A stretch of DNA of 64,000 nt from Pleurodeles waltl (taxonomy: Eukaryota > Chordata > Amphibia > Caudata > Salamandridae), in NCBI RefSeq assembly GCF_031143425.1, contig NC_090445.1:1193036691-1193100690 (forward strand), written 5' to 3'. Numbering within the stretch: the stretch's first letter is position 1; every line of letters begins with the position of its first letter. Both the position numbers and the translations under genes were made by a program. Of the stretch, positions 33,836 to 45,736 are shown one piece after another. The notes beneath the pieces were generated by a model. The model ran no database searches and was not told the DNA's origin. It saw only the letters and a list, made by a program, of their open reading frames with translations.

Positions 33836-36800
33836 AAAACTCAGAACCGGGGAGTAAATCAGTTCTTCCTGAATAATCTCACCATTCCATCGCTCCAGTG
33901 TGCGCAGGGACATGAAAATTTCTCATCATGGGAAATAACAGGTTATCTGGCAACACTGCTCTTCCATCTCCTAAAACCCAAATGTCATTAGTATTTTTAA
34001 ACCATCCTAATCTGACCCATTCTTACAGCTCTTCCTCAGAAACTTCTTCCTGCAGTATTTTAATTTTCTTCCACATAGCAGCTACTGTCCTGATTCATTA
34101 GTGTATTCTATGCTAAATGTTCATGCCACAATCTCACAGCATGGAGCATCTTCGTCAGCATATCTGTTTCCAACAGTGACCTAGTCATTGCCACTTCTGT
34201 GGGCTGCACATTTAACTACTGCAATTTCTTGTGATAATTACAGTGCCTCTAGCAATCTCATCACATATTCCCCATCCTGGATCCCTGATCCAGATGAAGT
34301 CATGAGTCCCTTTTGGGACCACAGCTGTCCAAAACCATGGACCCACACCACAGCCATACTGATTATTTGTAAATATAGTCACTCGCAATTGAGCTGAAAG
34401 ATTTCAGGCTCATGTAAAAGCGATCATTTCTGCCACTTGTGCAGAGGAAGCACCTCAAAGGGAGGAGGTTTCCACCATTTTTTGGATTGTACAACAGCAT
34501 AAGCTGCTCTCACGTTACTCGCATTGTGACTTAAACATGACCCACCTTCAAAGATTACATAGTTGGGCTCATCAAGATGTTCATCCTTAATATCAGATCT
34601 TGGCTTGATGGATAGATCTGCAACATCAAGACAGTCATGCTCACTTTCTTCCCCATCAGTTTCATTTTCAGGCAGTGGTTCTCAGTGTAGCTGGATTAAG
34701 TGTTTGACATCTTTTCTGTAAGACATTATTAGCAGCAAAAATGTGTTCATATTTTATAAGTCTGCTGTTTATCCGATACTCGGTTTTTATTTGGAGTGAG
34801 CAATATTCTCCTGAGTTGGGGGACCAACACTGAAAAAAGATGGCCCATCACTATGCTCTCACTTCTCTCAGTACTGACCCCAACTGCGGTAGCCACTTTA
34901 AGGCAGCTGGGCAGTCCCCCAGCAACAAGGTCAGGACTAGTTAAAAAAAATATGCCTCTAGAGTCTCCTTGCAGCTGAGTAAGCACTAAGAGAACGCAGC
35001 CCATCCTCTCACTGCAGAAGAATGTAAACATTTTAATGTAATCACGTATTCCTAGTGCGGAGGTTAGAAATACTTTCAAGTAGTCATTGTCCCATGGAAG
35101 CCAATTGGGCGCATCCTTATGTGTCAGCCTCAGTAAAAGCATGGCCTTTAGGGAAAAGTTGGGTATCCACTATCTACAGTAGCCCACCATTTCCAGGAAC
35201 ATTCTTACTTCTCTATTTGTTCTGGGCGGATTCATTTTTAAAATGATCTCTGGTGATACCTTTCTCATTCCCTTTTCAATAAAATGTCCAGAGTCTATGA
35301 CCTTTTTCTGGCAATATTGTAACTTGCTCTGAGGCACTGTGTCCATTCTCAGCTGATTGATTCAAAAAGTAATTGTGTCCTGTCTAAAAGCTTCTTCTGT
35401 ATTTTATGCCACACTAAGGTCACCAGTGTAGTGCACAGGAACTGAGTTGCAAGGCATTTGTAAAGTTTCAAGATTCATTTTCAAGATCTGATTAAAGGCT
35501 TTCTGTATACCTTTGACACCGTGTCAAAACTCAATCTGTAAATAAGTACAAGAATGGACTGTCTTCGTGCAACGGGATAGAGAAAAAGACCTGGAAGAGA
35601 TGCACACCAGTAAACCATTCTGTATCACAGAGAATTTGAAATAGTATTGTAGCTGTATATGATACCATGGGACAAATTAATTTTCAAACATCCTATATAA
35701 TTCCATACTTGTCGTTAGGCTTCTGTAAACCCAAATTGGCAAAATATAAGGACTTCTGACAGTTTCTTAAAAAAATTCCTTGTTTTAGCATTATTTCAAT
35801 CACTGAAGTAATTCCAGCCACTGTTGTAGGTGTGAGATTATATGGCTTTATAGTAATTCAGACTGGGTCTGCACCTTTTATTAGTCCGATGTCTTTTCCT
35901 GAAAAATCCTACACTTCTGATATTACAGTATCTTCCAAATCAGAAGCTAAATCCGCTACCATTCCTAAAGGATGTAGAGCCTGATTTAGGTCTTTGCGTC
36001 AGGGAATACTTCATCACAAATATGACAGATATCCCATCCGCCTTATTAGGATCCCATGATATCCTATGGAGATCATAATTAAGCGGCCGGGATATCCGTC
36101 CCATTTGTGACTGTATTCCCTCTGCCAAGAACTAAATCAAGCCCATAATCCTACAGCTGTTACTTGTCTGGCCATTTTAAATTCAACGTATTCCTAATGT
36201 GTTTGAAAGTCAACACCATCGGATGTACAGTAAATTGTGGTATTTCGATTGCACAAAAGACCCCTTCCTAACAGGTTCACAGGACTTGAATCACACACAA
36301 CAAACTGGTTATCTTCCTCAAATGATCCTACTTTTAAAGGAACTTTCTTTGAAACTGGGTTAATTCATTGCTTATTTGTGACACCTACGATTTGGATCTT
36401 CTTTCCTTAGAGAGGGTCAAACCCCCTCCTTGGCTCCCCCACCCCAAGTGTCAGTAAGAAACAACATTTGGTGGCCATTTACGACTCCTACAGATGGTCC
36501 ACTTTGGTCTACCTCCAAGGATTCATCCCTCTCCCGCCCCTTTCCCTCAGGCACCGTCATTGCCAGTTGTCAGACTCGAAGCTCTCATTCTCAGAAATGG
36601 AAAACTGTTGAAATGGGTTCTGATTTTAGAACGGGTTCGAATTTGCTCTTGGTACTTGATTCATATTGAATCTGAAATTTCTCATGTTCTATGAGGCCTT
36701 CATAGCAACCTATGATGGATATGGTGTCTGCATTGCTTGAATCTGACCTGAACTGGAACATTTAGCATTTGTGTTTGATTTACAACCTTGCATTTGCCCA

Positions 36801-36856
36801 TCACCACTTACTTGGTTGGATATCTGTCCACACTCACTTTTCCAGTGCCTGAGCCT
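33836..36856 (-). pseudogene. ERV protease-reverse transcriptase-RNase H remnant
   Basis: Minus-strand order from high to low coordinates. At about 36.32-36.16 kb is the end of a retroviral aspartic protease, with a PVNLLGRGLLC motif. A foldback MITE interrupts at 36144-35977. RT is badly decayed; the YVDD-type active site is expected near 35.4 kb but is replaced by an altered sequence. At 35270-35140 there is SPEIILKMNPPRTNREVRMF, typical of the RT connection. From 35142 a 131-codon frame reads DYIKMFTFFCSERMGCVL and AGGLPSCLKV, as at the start of a gammaretrovirus-like RNase H. Sequence to 33.84 kb continues towards integrase. Many stops; inactive. Confidence 0.68.
35977..36144. mobile_element. 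Foldback MITE (Harbinger-like), 168 bp
   Basis: Long imperfect inverted repeat. The left end gagcctgatttaggtctttg and the complement of the right end gggcttgatttagttcttgg match, and so do inner arms around gatatcccatccgcc. Flanks are gta and ata. It shares ends and the gatatcccatcc core with the element at 53103-53273. No coding capacity. Presumably mobilised in trans by a Harbinger-type transposase. Confidence 0.72.
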
Positions 36857-37099
36857 TGTAGGAAAGTACCCTCTTTCTTGGCATGGTTACCCCCTTTTTC
36901 TGCCTGATGTCATTGTGCTTGACTTTGTTCACTGGAACCACCCATGTCATGTGCGCGAATCCTGCATCCAGTAATCAGCACCATGGACAACACATCCCAG
37001 CCCCCCCAATATGAGCGTCAGCCGACGTTGGGTTAGGTAAGTCCTATGTGCGTAGGTATTTTGTATATATTTTAGTCCGGTGTTTCGGGAGAGTGAGGG

Positions 37100-40000
37100 A
37101 GCGTACGCAGGAATCCTGTTCCATTCCCCCGTCAGTGAGGTGTCTGTCTAGGTCCCTCTCCCACTTAGCCCATAGAGCATCCATCAGATTATGTACCATT
37201 GCCAGTAGTGCCCTATAAAGCCAGGAGACCAAATGTGAGCCTCCCCAATGGACCGCATTGTCTGTAAGACCTTGTGTGTGGGAGTTTCACCCTCTATTCC
37301 TCTCCAGAGGGTCCAAATAGTCCCTATTATCGCCTTGTGTGCCAGAAACTGCCCGCAAGGCAAACCAGTGTGGTCCGCAAGATCCTCAAACGGGATCAGC
37401 AATCCCTGACTATACAGTGCGCCTAGCATATGCAGGTCCGTGGTTGTCCAGCAGTGTAGTTGTCGTTTTGTAAAATGAGAGGGGGTTGCCATGGGGCATT
37501 CCCACTCGTGGTATATCTGGCGCATAAGGCACCTCCGTGTGTGTTCTTCTAAGGACTCTCCGCCAATTGGTCAGAGCTGTTGTCAGTAATACCCCCTCTT
37601 AGTGCCGCGTATGTTAGGCAAAAGCAGCCCATCCACCAGCCCGATGCTACTGAGATCCCCATCTGTTGTCAGTTCCGTAAGCCCCACTCCACTGAGCCAC
37701 TGCGCAAGCCACTGCATCTGGGCTGCTAGAAAATAAAACTCAAAGTCGATGACTCCAAGTCCCCCGGCGTCTGGGAATAGTCGCAGAGTGGCCAGTGCCA
37801 CTCGCTGCCATCCACCATCGCAAATCAGTTCCCTAAGCAGCATGTCCAGCGGTCGAAACAAAGAGGGCAGCAGGGTGACAGGCAAATTAGTAAAATAATA
37901 GAGCAGTCTGGGCAGCAAAACCATCTTAATAAGAGATATGCAGTCCATAATCGGCAAGCGAAGGGAATGCCAGAAGGTGACACTGGACCGCATTGCCCGA
38001 ATCGCTGGACCCAAGTTACCTTCCCTGAGGTCCTGTGTCTCATGGTAAATCTGGATGCCCAGATAGCGGAAGGTATGTGGTGCCGAAGATACCTCCTCTG
38101 GGCATGAAGACGGATGGCTCGTTCCACGAACCGCCGGGAAGATACAAGTCTTCCTTTTGTTTAGTCAGATACCAGAACAGACCCCGAACTCATCTAGCAG
38201 TTGGAACACCTGAGGCAATGTTTCTGGACCATTGTTAAGAAAGAAAAGTAGATCATCTGCGTATAAGGAGACTACATGGAAACGTCCACGTCAAAATATG
38301 GCCCATTCTTGGGCCTTATCTTGGAGTCTCGCCGCCAGGGGCTCTATGGCAATGGTGAATAGCAAGGTAGATAGAGGACATCCTTGTCTGGCTCCTCTAT
38401 GTATCTCGTAGCTACAGGAAATCGTTTGTCCTGTTTTGACCCAAGCCTTAGGTTGCGTGTAGAGCAACGTAACCCTGTCACCCCAGGCCCTGCCCAAGCC
38501 CAACCACATCATAGTGGCGTCCAGAAACTCCCAACTCACTGTGCCGAAGCCTTTTTCAAGATCCACCAACACAATCATTGCCGTCGGGGTAGTGGGATGT
38601 AGAGCAGGGAATATAACCTACGGAGATTATTGGAGGTGCTGTGAGTTGGAATGAACCCACTCTGTTCCCCGTGGATGAGGGTATTCATATGGGTAAACAG
38701 TCTTGCGGCAAAAGCTTTACTAAGGATTTTAAAATCGGTGTTGAGCATGGACAGAGGCCTAAAGTCAGTAACTCTTCTGTCTGCATGTTTAGATTTTGGT
38801 AATGGGATCTCTATGGCCTCCCTGTTCGTGGCCGGTAACAGTTTGGTCTCATAGGCTTCAGCATACATCTCCACCAGTCTAGGAGCCAGGACATCACAGC
38901 CCAATTTATAGAACTCCGAGGGCAAGCCATCAGTACCCGGGGTCTTACCTGCCGCTAGCGTTTTAATGGCTGTCTTAATCTCCCCCACCGATACCTGCAC
39001 ACCAAACTCCTCCCTGTCCTCGCCAGTCAGGAAATTCCGAGGCAGTGCAGACATGAATCTCTCCCTCTAGGTAGATGAGTCCACCTGGGGAGGACCCTAC
39101 AAGGAATTATAGTAAGCCGTGAACTCAGCATTGATCTTGAGTAGGTGTGTAAAAAATGTTTCACTCCCTAGTCATTAGGCGAGTGATCGGATCCCCCGGT
39201 CTCTGGACGGATCAGCCATGTCAGTAGTCTCCCCGCTTTCCCTTCCTCATCATGCACTTTGGCCATATAAGTCTTATAGTCATGACATCTATGGCCTTCT
39301 AGCGCAGATGAGTATTTCTCATGAGCTCCAGTAGTTTTGCCTGTGCTTCTGGTGAGCCATCTAGGTCATTGTCACATCTATGTAAGTCGTCCTCTAAGTG
39401 TGAAATGTCCTGTTCAAGGTCCAATCGGCTGTCCATCGTCTGTCCAAGGCAATGACTTTACTGGACGCTGACCCTGGGTTCAGCGTCAAGTATTCCGTCA
39501 ACCTTTGTAGTAGTGCTGTGCGATATACATCATCTTCCAATGCTGCTGGGTGCAAGCGCCATGTTGGGACAGGTTGGCCAGTCTCCATCGTGGTTAGATG
39601 GATCAACAAGGGACTATGATCTGATACAGTCCAGCCTAAGTATTCAGAGTGTGTAGCCGACCCTCTAAGAGAGGCTGAGCAGAGCATTCTATCGATTCTT
39701 GAGTGCACACAGTAGAGATGAGAATAGTAGGAGTAATCTCTCCCAAGAGGGTTCTGAAGGTGCAAGATATCCACCAGGTCCCAATGAGCGATCCAGGTCG
39801 ACATGTCCTTGGCCACTCTGGTAGTGGCTGCCCCCCGCAGCTGAGCGGTTGAACAGTCTAGGTCAGGGTCCAGTACCCCATTGAAGTCTCCCCTAAGTAA
39901 GAATGGAACATTAGTAAAACGTCCTAGCCGGGCAGACAATGTGTGTAGGAACTGAAGTTGGTCCTGATTCGGGACGTAGATGCTACTCTGGATCAGCGGC

Positions 40001-40250
40001 CTACCATACAGTCGCCCCTCCACCAAAACATATTGGCCCTCTTTATCTGTGTCAATATTGCCACCCCCCTTGCATAGGCCGAGTATGTAGTTGCAAACAA
40101 TTGCCAACGCCAACGAAGGCGATCTGTTTCCACTTGGGTCAGGTGAGATTCCTGTAACATGGCAATTTGTACTCCCTTATACTTCATATAGGAAAATATC
40201 TTGTGTTGTTTTGCAGTCTAACCCATACCCCTGACATTCCAAGATAGTAT
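37100..40250 (-). pseudogene. L1 ORF2: endonuclease and reverse transcriptase, broken
   Basis: Endonuclease: from about 40190 a frame has MLQESHLT and ARGVAILTQI. From 40113 a 239-codon frame contains LLRGDFNGVLDPDLD, SRIDRMLCS and WTVSDHSPLLIHL, the GDFN, S.ID and SDH motifs of APE-type L1 endonucleases. RT: at 39054-38575 there is AGKTPGTDGLPSEFYK, DFRPLSMLNTDFKILSKAFA and HGEQSGFIP. At 38578-38291 comes DLEKGFGTVSWEFL and RGARQGCPLSTLLFTIAIEP. The active-site box SLYADDLLFFLN lies at about 38275-38240, in another frame, and still has both catalytic D residues. Thumb and C-terminal region (38130-37190) include RYLGIQIY and VLLPRLLYYF. ORF2 nicks target DNA and primes reverse transcription there. 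Confidence 0.85.
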
Positions 40251-40614
40251 TTTAGAAAAGGTATGTGTCATAGCCATGCCATCTTAAAGGGCCACCAGGG
40301 AGCATGTACCTCGTTCCGACGCAGCTCCTTATTGACCATTGCAATAGCACATCACATATGTCTAAGGTACCACAGGCTAAAACAGGCAATACTAACAATC
40401 CCCAACTCCCCATCTCTAGAGCAGACAAGCAACTGCCGCCTGCCCAAACAATAATAACCAGTATATGAACAAGTGGTATCATCATCCGACTGGATTGTCC
40501 GACGGGTGATCTGGGGTGGTCCGGGAGCACAAAACTGATCTGTTCGTGCTCAAGCCGGCCCACATCTGAGCTGTACGGGAACGGCAGGGCTAAGAGTATC
40601 TAGCCCCCAAGGAT

Positions 40615-41319
40615 TCAGACAGTGTCATCTGACGTCTGAGGCATCACGTGGGGGAGCCCTTCCACCACACTAGCCATTGATTCTACATCTGTGGAGTGCT
40701 CCCTGTCCAAAGACTCAGGCTCTGATCTCTGGCCGTCCTCAGAACTTCTCGCCTCCGTCAGGCAGGCCGTCGCCTGGAGCGCAGCTCTCTTCCCTTGGTG
40801 CGCCTGTTGGTTTGTGGGTTTTGTCACCTGGCGATCGCCCAGAGAGTCTCTGTTGTGGCGTTTGTCCATAATGGTGCGCAGCCAGGTCTATAGGTAGGCC
40901 ACCGCATCAGGGCCCTCAACACCCTCTGCCATTCCAACAATTCATATATTATTGTGCTGACTGCGGTCCTCTGCATCCTCCGTGCGGTGTTCCAATACCA
41001 GAACCCACTCAGAGAGGTGGGTGACCTGGACCCGGAAGGCCCTGTGCGCTAGTTGTACCTCCAGGGTTGGTTCAGTAGCTTCCACCCGGTCAACCAGTTT
41101 GTGGTGGTCTGTTCATAAGTGACTTAGTTCAGAAGAGACCTTTCCGGTTGCCTGGCTCAGAGTTAGCTTAGTATCTTCAATCGCCCCAAGGATCTTATTC
41201 AGGGTGTCCTGGATCGTGGTAGGCGCTGCGCTCTCCCCAGGCTCACCATTAGCCAACTGTCGGGCAGGCCCCAGCTCCGTCTGGGGTGCCCCTTGTGATT
41301 TGGGCCTGAGTTTTCCCAT
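40615..41319 (-). pseudogene. L1 ORF1 remnant (coiled-coil RNA-binding protein)
   Basis: Begins MGKLRPKSQGAPQ at 41319, then TIQDTLNKILGAIEDTKLTL, the start of a likely coiled coil. After stops, further stretches read LEHRTEDAEDRSQHNNI and IVGMAEGVEGPDAV, matching the end of the coiled coil and start of the RRM of L1 ORF1 proteins (typically LE.RSRR.NIR..G.PE). From about 40870 to 40615 an S/E-rich frame does not match the expected remainder, so the RRM and C-terminal domain appear missing or replaced. Confidence 0.65.
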
Positions 41320-42425
41320 ATTCAGTAAGGCTCTGGGAGCAGCCGGGACTCACCTCTGTCTAGTGTCCAGCAATGTGGATGAGCCTCGCAGCACAGAGCA
41401 CCAGCGACCACCTGCCCCGCAGACCTCCACACACGGCAAGGGAGTTCCCCAGGTCAGTTCCTCACAAGGGGGTCAATCCTGCACCACCACAGCCTCCTCC
41501 GTGCTGGCATCTCTACTTGGCATACAGTAGGGGACATGGGGGCAGCCGCAGCCTCTGGCCCTGCGTCAGGCACCCCAAAGACAGCCCCTCCAACGTCGTA
41601 GGGGAGGGCGAGGCAAGAAACAGCCCCTGCCATTAACACTCCTTGTGGGGCGCTAGTCACCAAGGCCCCCCCCCACACAGGTGACCACTGAGTTCAGGGG
41701 TCTCTCTCGACTTCCCTGCTGCCTCCTCACTTCGTTCCAGGCTCCCCACGCGCCTCAAGACAAGTCCAGGGGGGGCCCCTTCTGTTGCACCATCAACTGT
41801 GCTTCTTCACGTAGATCCGAGCCGGGCCACACCCCTAGCACTTCTCCAGTCGCGCTCGGGGCATCACAGCGCACCCCTTAGCGGCATCCCTCAAGTCAGC
41901 TGGCAGCCGAATATCCAGGCGTATGCCCGCACCTCGATTTTCCCCCTTCACTGCTTGTTTTCTGGGAAGTCAGCGGACCGCGTAGTGGTCAACCCCAGGC
42001 TGCGCCACTCCAGTCAATGGAGACGACCTCTTGGCTAGCGGTGCCAGCTGCGGCACTCAGTGCTCCCCGGGGTGCCTCCAGGGTCTGGCAGAGCCGCATG
42101 GCCAGTGCCCCGTCGACCTCACTCGGGGGCACCACAACTCTCCTCACTGCCCCGCTCCAGCTTCTGGGTAGCCGACAAGCACGGTGGCGCACGTTCGCAC
42201 CACCAGTTCTCCTGCGCCTCTGAACCAGCGGCCTACACGGTAGGCCAGCCGGGCCTTCTGCTCGGCCCGCGGCAACACCCAGCACCTCTAGAGACTCTGT
42301 CTCCGGGTCTCTCTTGGCTAGTGGGCCCCCACCCGCTCACAGTATCAGGAATTTAGGAGGGCCGGCTCGGAGCTCCGGCAATAAGCGGCCGCCATCTTAG
42401 CTAGTCAAGCTCCTCTCCCGTCTCT
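41320..42425 (-). promoter_or_regulatory. L1 5' UTR with YY1-like site
   Basis: GC-rich 1.1-kb leader ahead of ORF1. Near its 5' end (minus strand, about 42402-42385) the sequence is ctaagatggcggccgc. AAGATGGCGGC matches the YY1 consensus and sits about 20-30 bases from the element start, after a gggagaggagc stretch. No long ORF fits coding sequence, and the frames on both strands here are shadows of the GC content. Confidence 0.55.
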
Positions 42426-42599
42426 TAGATAAGCCTTGGCTGCTCATCCACAGCTCCCTCTAGAGAGCCTAGCTTCTAGATACTGCCTGCACTACACTAA
42501 TATGGGATGACTGGACCTGGTATAAGGTGTAAGTACCATAGGTACCCACTACACACCACGCCAGTCTCCTACAAGCCTGTTATAATACAAGAACAAGGA

Positions 42600-44419
42600 G
42601 TTGATTTTGTCAGCGTTTAAATATGTACTCCTGAATTGGGATCTACTGGAACACCTCAACCTCTGTCCTGCGGAAAGCCAACTCAACCTTGTTCCATTTG
42701 AGCTCTATTCTGAAACCCAACATCTTGAATCCCGCCAACATTCCCTACATACAAATGATTCTAAAATCCTTTCTGAGTCAGCTTCGTTTAGTCCACAATA
42801 AATTTCTCCTTAAGCCTTTCCCGCTATATCTTTTGGTTATCATTACAGTATTTTGTATACCTCAGGATATCATGTAAGGACTTTCAAGAATAAGCTGTAA
42901 CACAAAACTCCCCATATCTCCCTTGTCGAGATTTTCTTGTCAATTGTGCTGTTTAAACACCTGCAATAATTGTTCATAATAAGCACGCACTGATTCTTTT
43001 GCTTCTCGAGCAGATTTTCAACCAGTCAATGTTCCTTCCTGGAGCTTTGTCAGCACCGTACTTTGTCATCACCGTAGGTGAGGTGCACGGGCACGCACTT
43101 TTTTTGAAGGCTCTTTAAGTAGCCATTGGACAGCTATTTTACATTCATCCCACAGTATCAAAGAAAGCATTCAAATCTGTCTAAAAATCCTTCAAAATCT
43201 TCATAAACCTCTCAACTTTTGTCTATACAACTGGGCAGGATTTTCTCTCGACTTTGGAAACTTGTATGTGAATGTTGCAAGATCACCTCTACTCTTTTGC
43301 ACATAAACATAACTCTCCGCCTAGCATCTCCCTCATAGGCAGAGTTAAAGCCTCATCTTCATCTGGAATTGCTGATTTACCATTAGCTTCTGTAGTATTC
43401 CTTGTTTTTTGCCCATTTACTCTCTTATCTGTCAAACCATTTCCGAAAGCACTTCACCAATTCAGCAATGTGCAATCTCATTCCTGAAGATTGCATGGTC
43501 AAAATTGCTTCATCTTCTGTTGCCATCAGTGTTGGTTTATTATGTGGGTCTGCTGCATGTCGGCTAATTTCCCTGCTATTGATTCAAATGTACAATCTCT
43601 TAATATCTGCTGATTCCACTTTAATTTTTGGTACATCTTAGGGTCTTTCTTTTTCCTGGCTATGCATCTCCTGTTCCTTTATTTTCAGGAGTTTCCTTAA
43701 ACCATGTGGGGGAAAATTTCATCATTAAATGGTCCTCTCTCTCCCTATGTAATTGGGGGTGTAAATAAGATTATTTTCTCTTCTCTCAAAATGATTAAAC
43801 ATTCTGGGGTGGGCTTCAGGCAACAAACTGTGAATTTTGTGATGTTGTGATTAAACCCTTTTGCTGCTACTTACCCTGCAGCTAGTAGATCTGCAGGCTT
43901 TGGTACAGTTGTGGCAGTTCCAACAACTATTGCTAACATCTGAGCTGATACAACCTGTGACACTGGTGCAGGAACGGTCACAATAGAAGCTGTAACACCT
44001 GGAGCAATTACACCAGTTGCAAGTAAGAGTGTTGGAGGTGGTCCTCCAATCTGAATCACATTCACATCAATAAGGGTTGTAGACTCCTTACCACTAGTGG
44101 TTGTAACACTTTCTGAAACCGCTGTTGCAGCCACATATGGTGGTGGACATGAGGATAACAAGGCATCTAAAATGTAATCCTCCGAATCAGTATCAGTTTT
44201 TCTTGTGGGCCCCTCCTCATTTTCCTGCTTTAAATTAATTTTAGGCTTTTCTGTTATTACCGGGTGCATTCTAGCGTCCTCTATCATGCATTTCCTCTGT
44301 CTCTGTTGTATTTTATCCCTTTGAGCGTCTGCGTAATTTTGTGCTACTCTTTGCCCTATTCTGGTACCTTTCTTTCTCTTTGATATGAGCCGCTCTCTCC
44401 CAAGCATTGAATGCTTCAT
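42600..44419 (-). pseudogene. Endogenous retrovirus gag remnant with PPPY late motif
   Basis: A 182-codon frame from 44419 to 43871 starts MKHSMLGRERLISK, with a strongly basic N-terminal third (matrix-like). Then comes an acidic segment, DSEDYILDALLSSCPPPYVA, containing a PPPY late-domain motif, and a V/T/P-rich tail, as in the p12-like region of gamma-type gag. Between 43870 and 42600, where capsid should lie, only short broken frames remain. It is on the same strand as, and upstream of, the protease-pol remnant, separated by the inserted LTR and L1. This is an old, inactive copy. Confidence 0.6.
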
Positions 44420-44985
44420 ACTATGTGAGTCTAGGGGTGGTTTAATTTCATATAACTTTTACCTTCATTTTTCCAAAATCTTTAAATCAAAAGTACCATA
44501 GTGTGGAAATCTGAATGCTCCTTCTTTTTCAGTGATCTTGTGTCGTTGACGAAGTCAAAAACCTATATGAAGGCCTACATCTGTCACTGTTTATTGACCT
44601 GGTGTACCTTCTTTTGGAGCGTCCTCACCCTCCCAAATAGAGACTCACAAATCACCTCTCTAAGGGCCTTAAAGCATTTCATGATTGCAAAAAATTCAAC
44701 AATAAATGAACAAATATCAATTTAATAATTTCATTGTTTTTCTTTCGGTTAGTTCATAGTCACACAAAATTCAATATTTTCCTCCAGTTCAAGCACACTC
44801 CTTTGTGAGTCTATCACAGTACAGCACCTGATGATTTGCGAGCCAATCCTAGTGCAACTCTTCGCACTAACTGACCTATCCTAGCTCGGGGTACTCTGGC
44901 ATAATTCTAACTCCTCGCAGCCGTTCACCCTCCTTTACAATGTTCTCTTATTTACAGTGGACATACGAGGAGAGTGAATATGCCA
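44420..44985 (-). other. Probable ERV leader sequence
   Basis: AT-rich, no coding signal. By position it should be the untranslated leader between the candidate 5' LTR (51236-51620) and gag, separated from the LTR by the L1/piggyBac insertion. Confidence 0.35.
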
Positions 44986-45736
44986 GCAGATTCCTTGCTT
45001 GACAGGCTCAGGAGAGGCACATCCCACTGTTACCTTATTCTATGAGAAAGAAACTAAGATCCGGATTTCTGATCCTAAACAAATTCAAGATACATTTCAG
45101 AAACACTATGAGCATGTGTATAGTGTGGAGCAGGGGGGTGGTGAACATTGTCCATCTTAGACTCTTTTGTGTAGAATTCCTATTCGTAAGCTAAGGTGCT
45201 GGTGACAGTGCTCACCTTAGAGGAAGTTTTTGAGGTTCTCACATTTTTAACTAATAGGAAGGCTTGTGGGGAAGACGGCATACCTGCTGAATTTTATAAG
45301 AAGCTCTTATTCGCTTTAAGTCTAGAAATACTGAAGCTCACTAAACACGGCCATTGTAGTCAGTTTCTTGAAAAAAGATAAAAACCAGAAAAATATCCAT
45401 TCCTAAATACTGATTACAAAATAATGGTGGAACTCTTCGCAAACAGAATGAACAGAAAGGTCAGAACACTTATTAATTGGGATCAATGTGTTTTTTGCTG
45501 GCAAGTGGCTAACAATGCAGATGTTTTGGGAGAGGCTTTTGATTTGTTTAAACTAAAGCAGGTTCCTGCCCAAGTGTTGCAGTTAGATGCGAAAAAGACT
45601 TTTGATTTGATTAGGAGGGGAGAGTCTTTTTTTATACTTGAAGTTCTGCTTCGTTATGAATTCTATCCAGGTCATAGCCAGAACATTTAAGAGTGCTAAG
45701 CATTTTTTTAGGCTATTTAGGATAGTTCAAGCTTAG
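44986..45736 (+). pseudogene. L1-type RT fragment, first part
   Basis: Plus-strand frames give TLEEVFEVLTFLTNRKACGE, DGIPAEFYKK (45196-45381) and then NTDYKIMVELFANRMNRKV, INWDQCVF, LDAKKTFDLI (45400-45690), the fingers and palm start of an L1 RT. The QGCPLSPLLF block expected next is missing, because sequence of a different type begins at about 45737. The frame is interrupted between 45381 and 45424. The matching downstream part is at 50690-51200. Confidence 0.72.

Larger units (their letters stand above)
36936..42425 (-). mobile_element. L1-type LINE, near full length, inactive
   Basis: Minus-strand order: a GC-rich 5' UTR (42425-41320) starting gacgggagaggagc and followed by aagatggcggccgc, ORF1 remnant (41319-40860), ORF2 with endonuclease, RT and C-terminal region (about 40245-37100), and a short 3' region. 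I cannot find a poly(A) tail or a target duplication at the 3' junction, so the boundaries are approximate. All frames are interrupted. Confidence 0.75.
36857..42573 (+). mobile_element. LTR element, TSD agcct, split by an L1
   Basis: Starts tgtaggaaagtaccctc (36857) and ends cagtctcctaca (42573). The flanks agcct at 36852-36856 and 42574-42578 are identical. The left arm (to about 36935) carries the ttcttggcatggttaccccc..ttttctgcct motif; the right arm resumes at about 42425. Between them lies a minus-strand L1. The arms are short, so part of the LTR was lost or the family is small. No gag or pol of its own, so a solo LTR is the simplest reading. It sits between ERV gag and pol. Confidence 0.75.

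Noticed and set aside
41373..42356. Open frames on both strands in the GC-rich block
   Set aside because: This is the L1 5' UTR. Overlapping frames in several phases without motifs are expected from composition.
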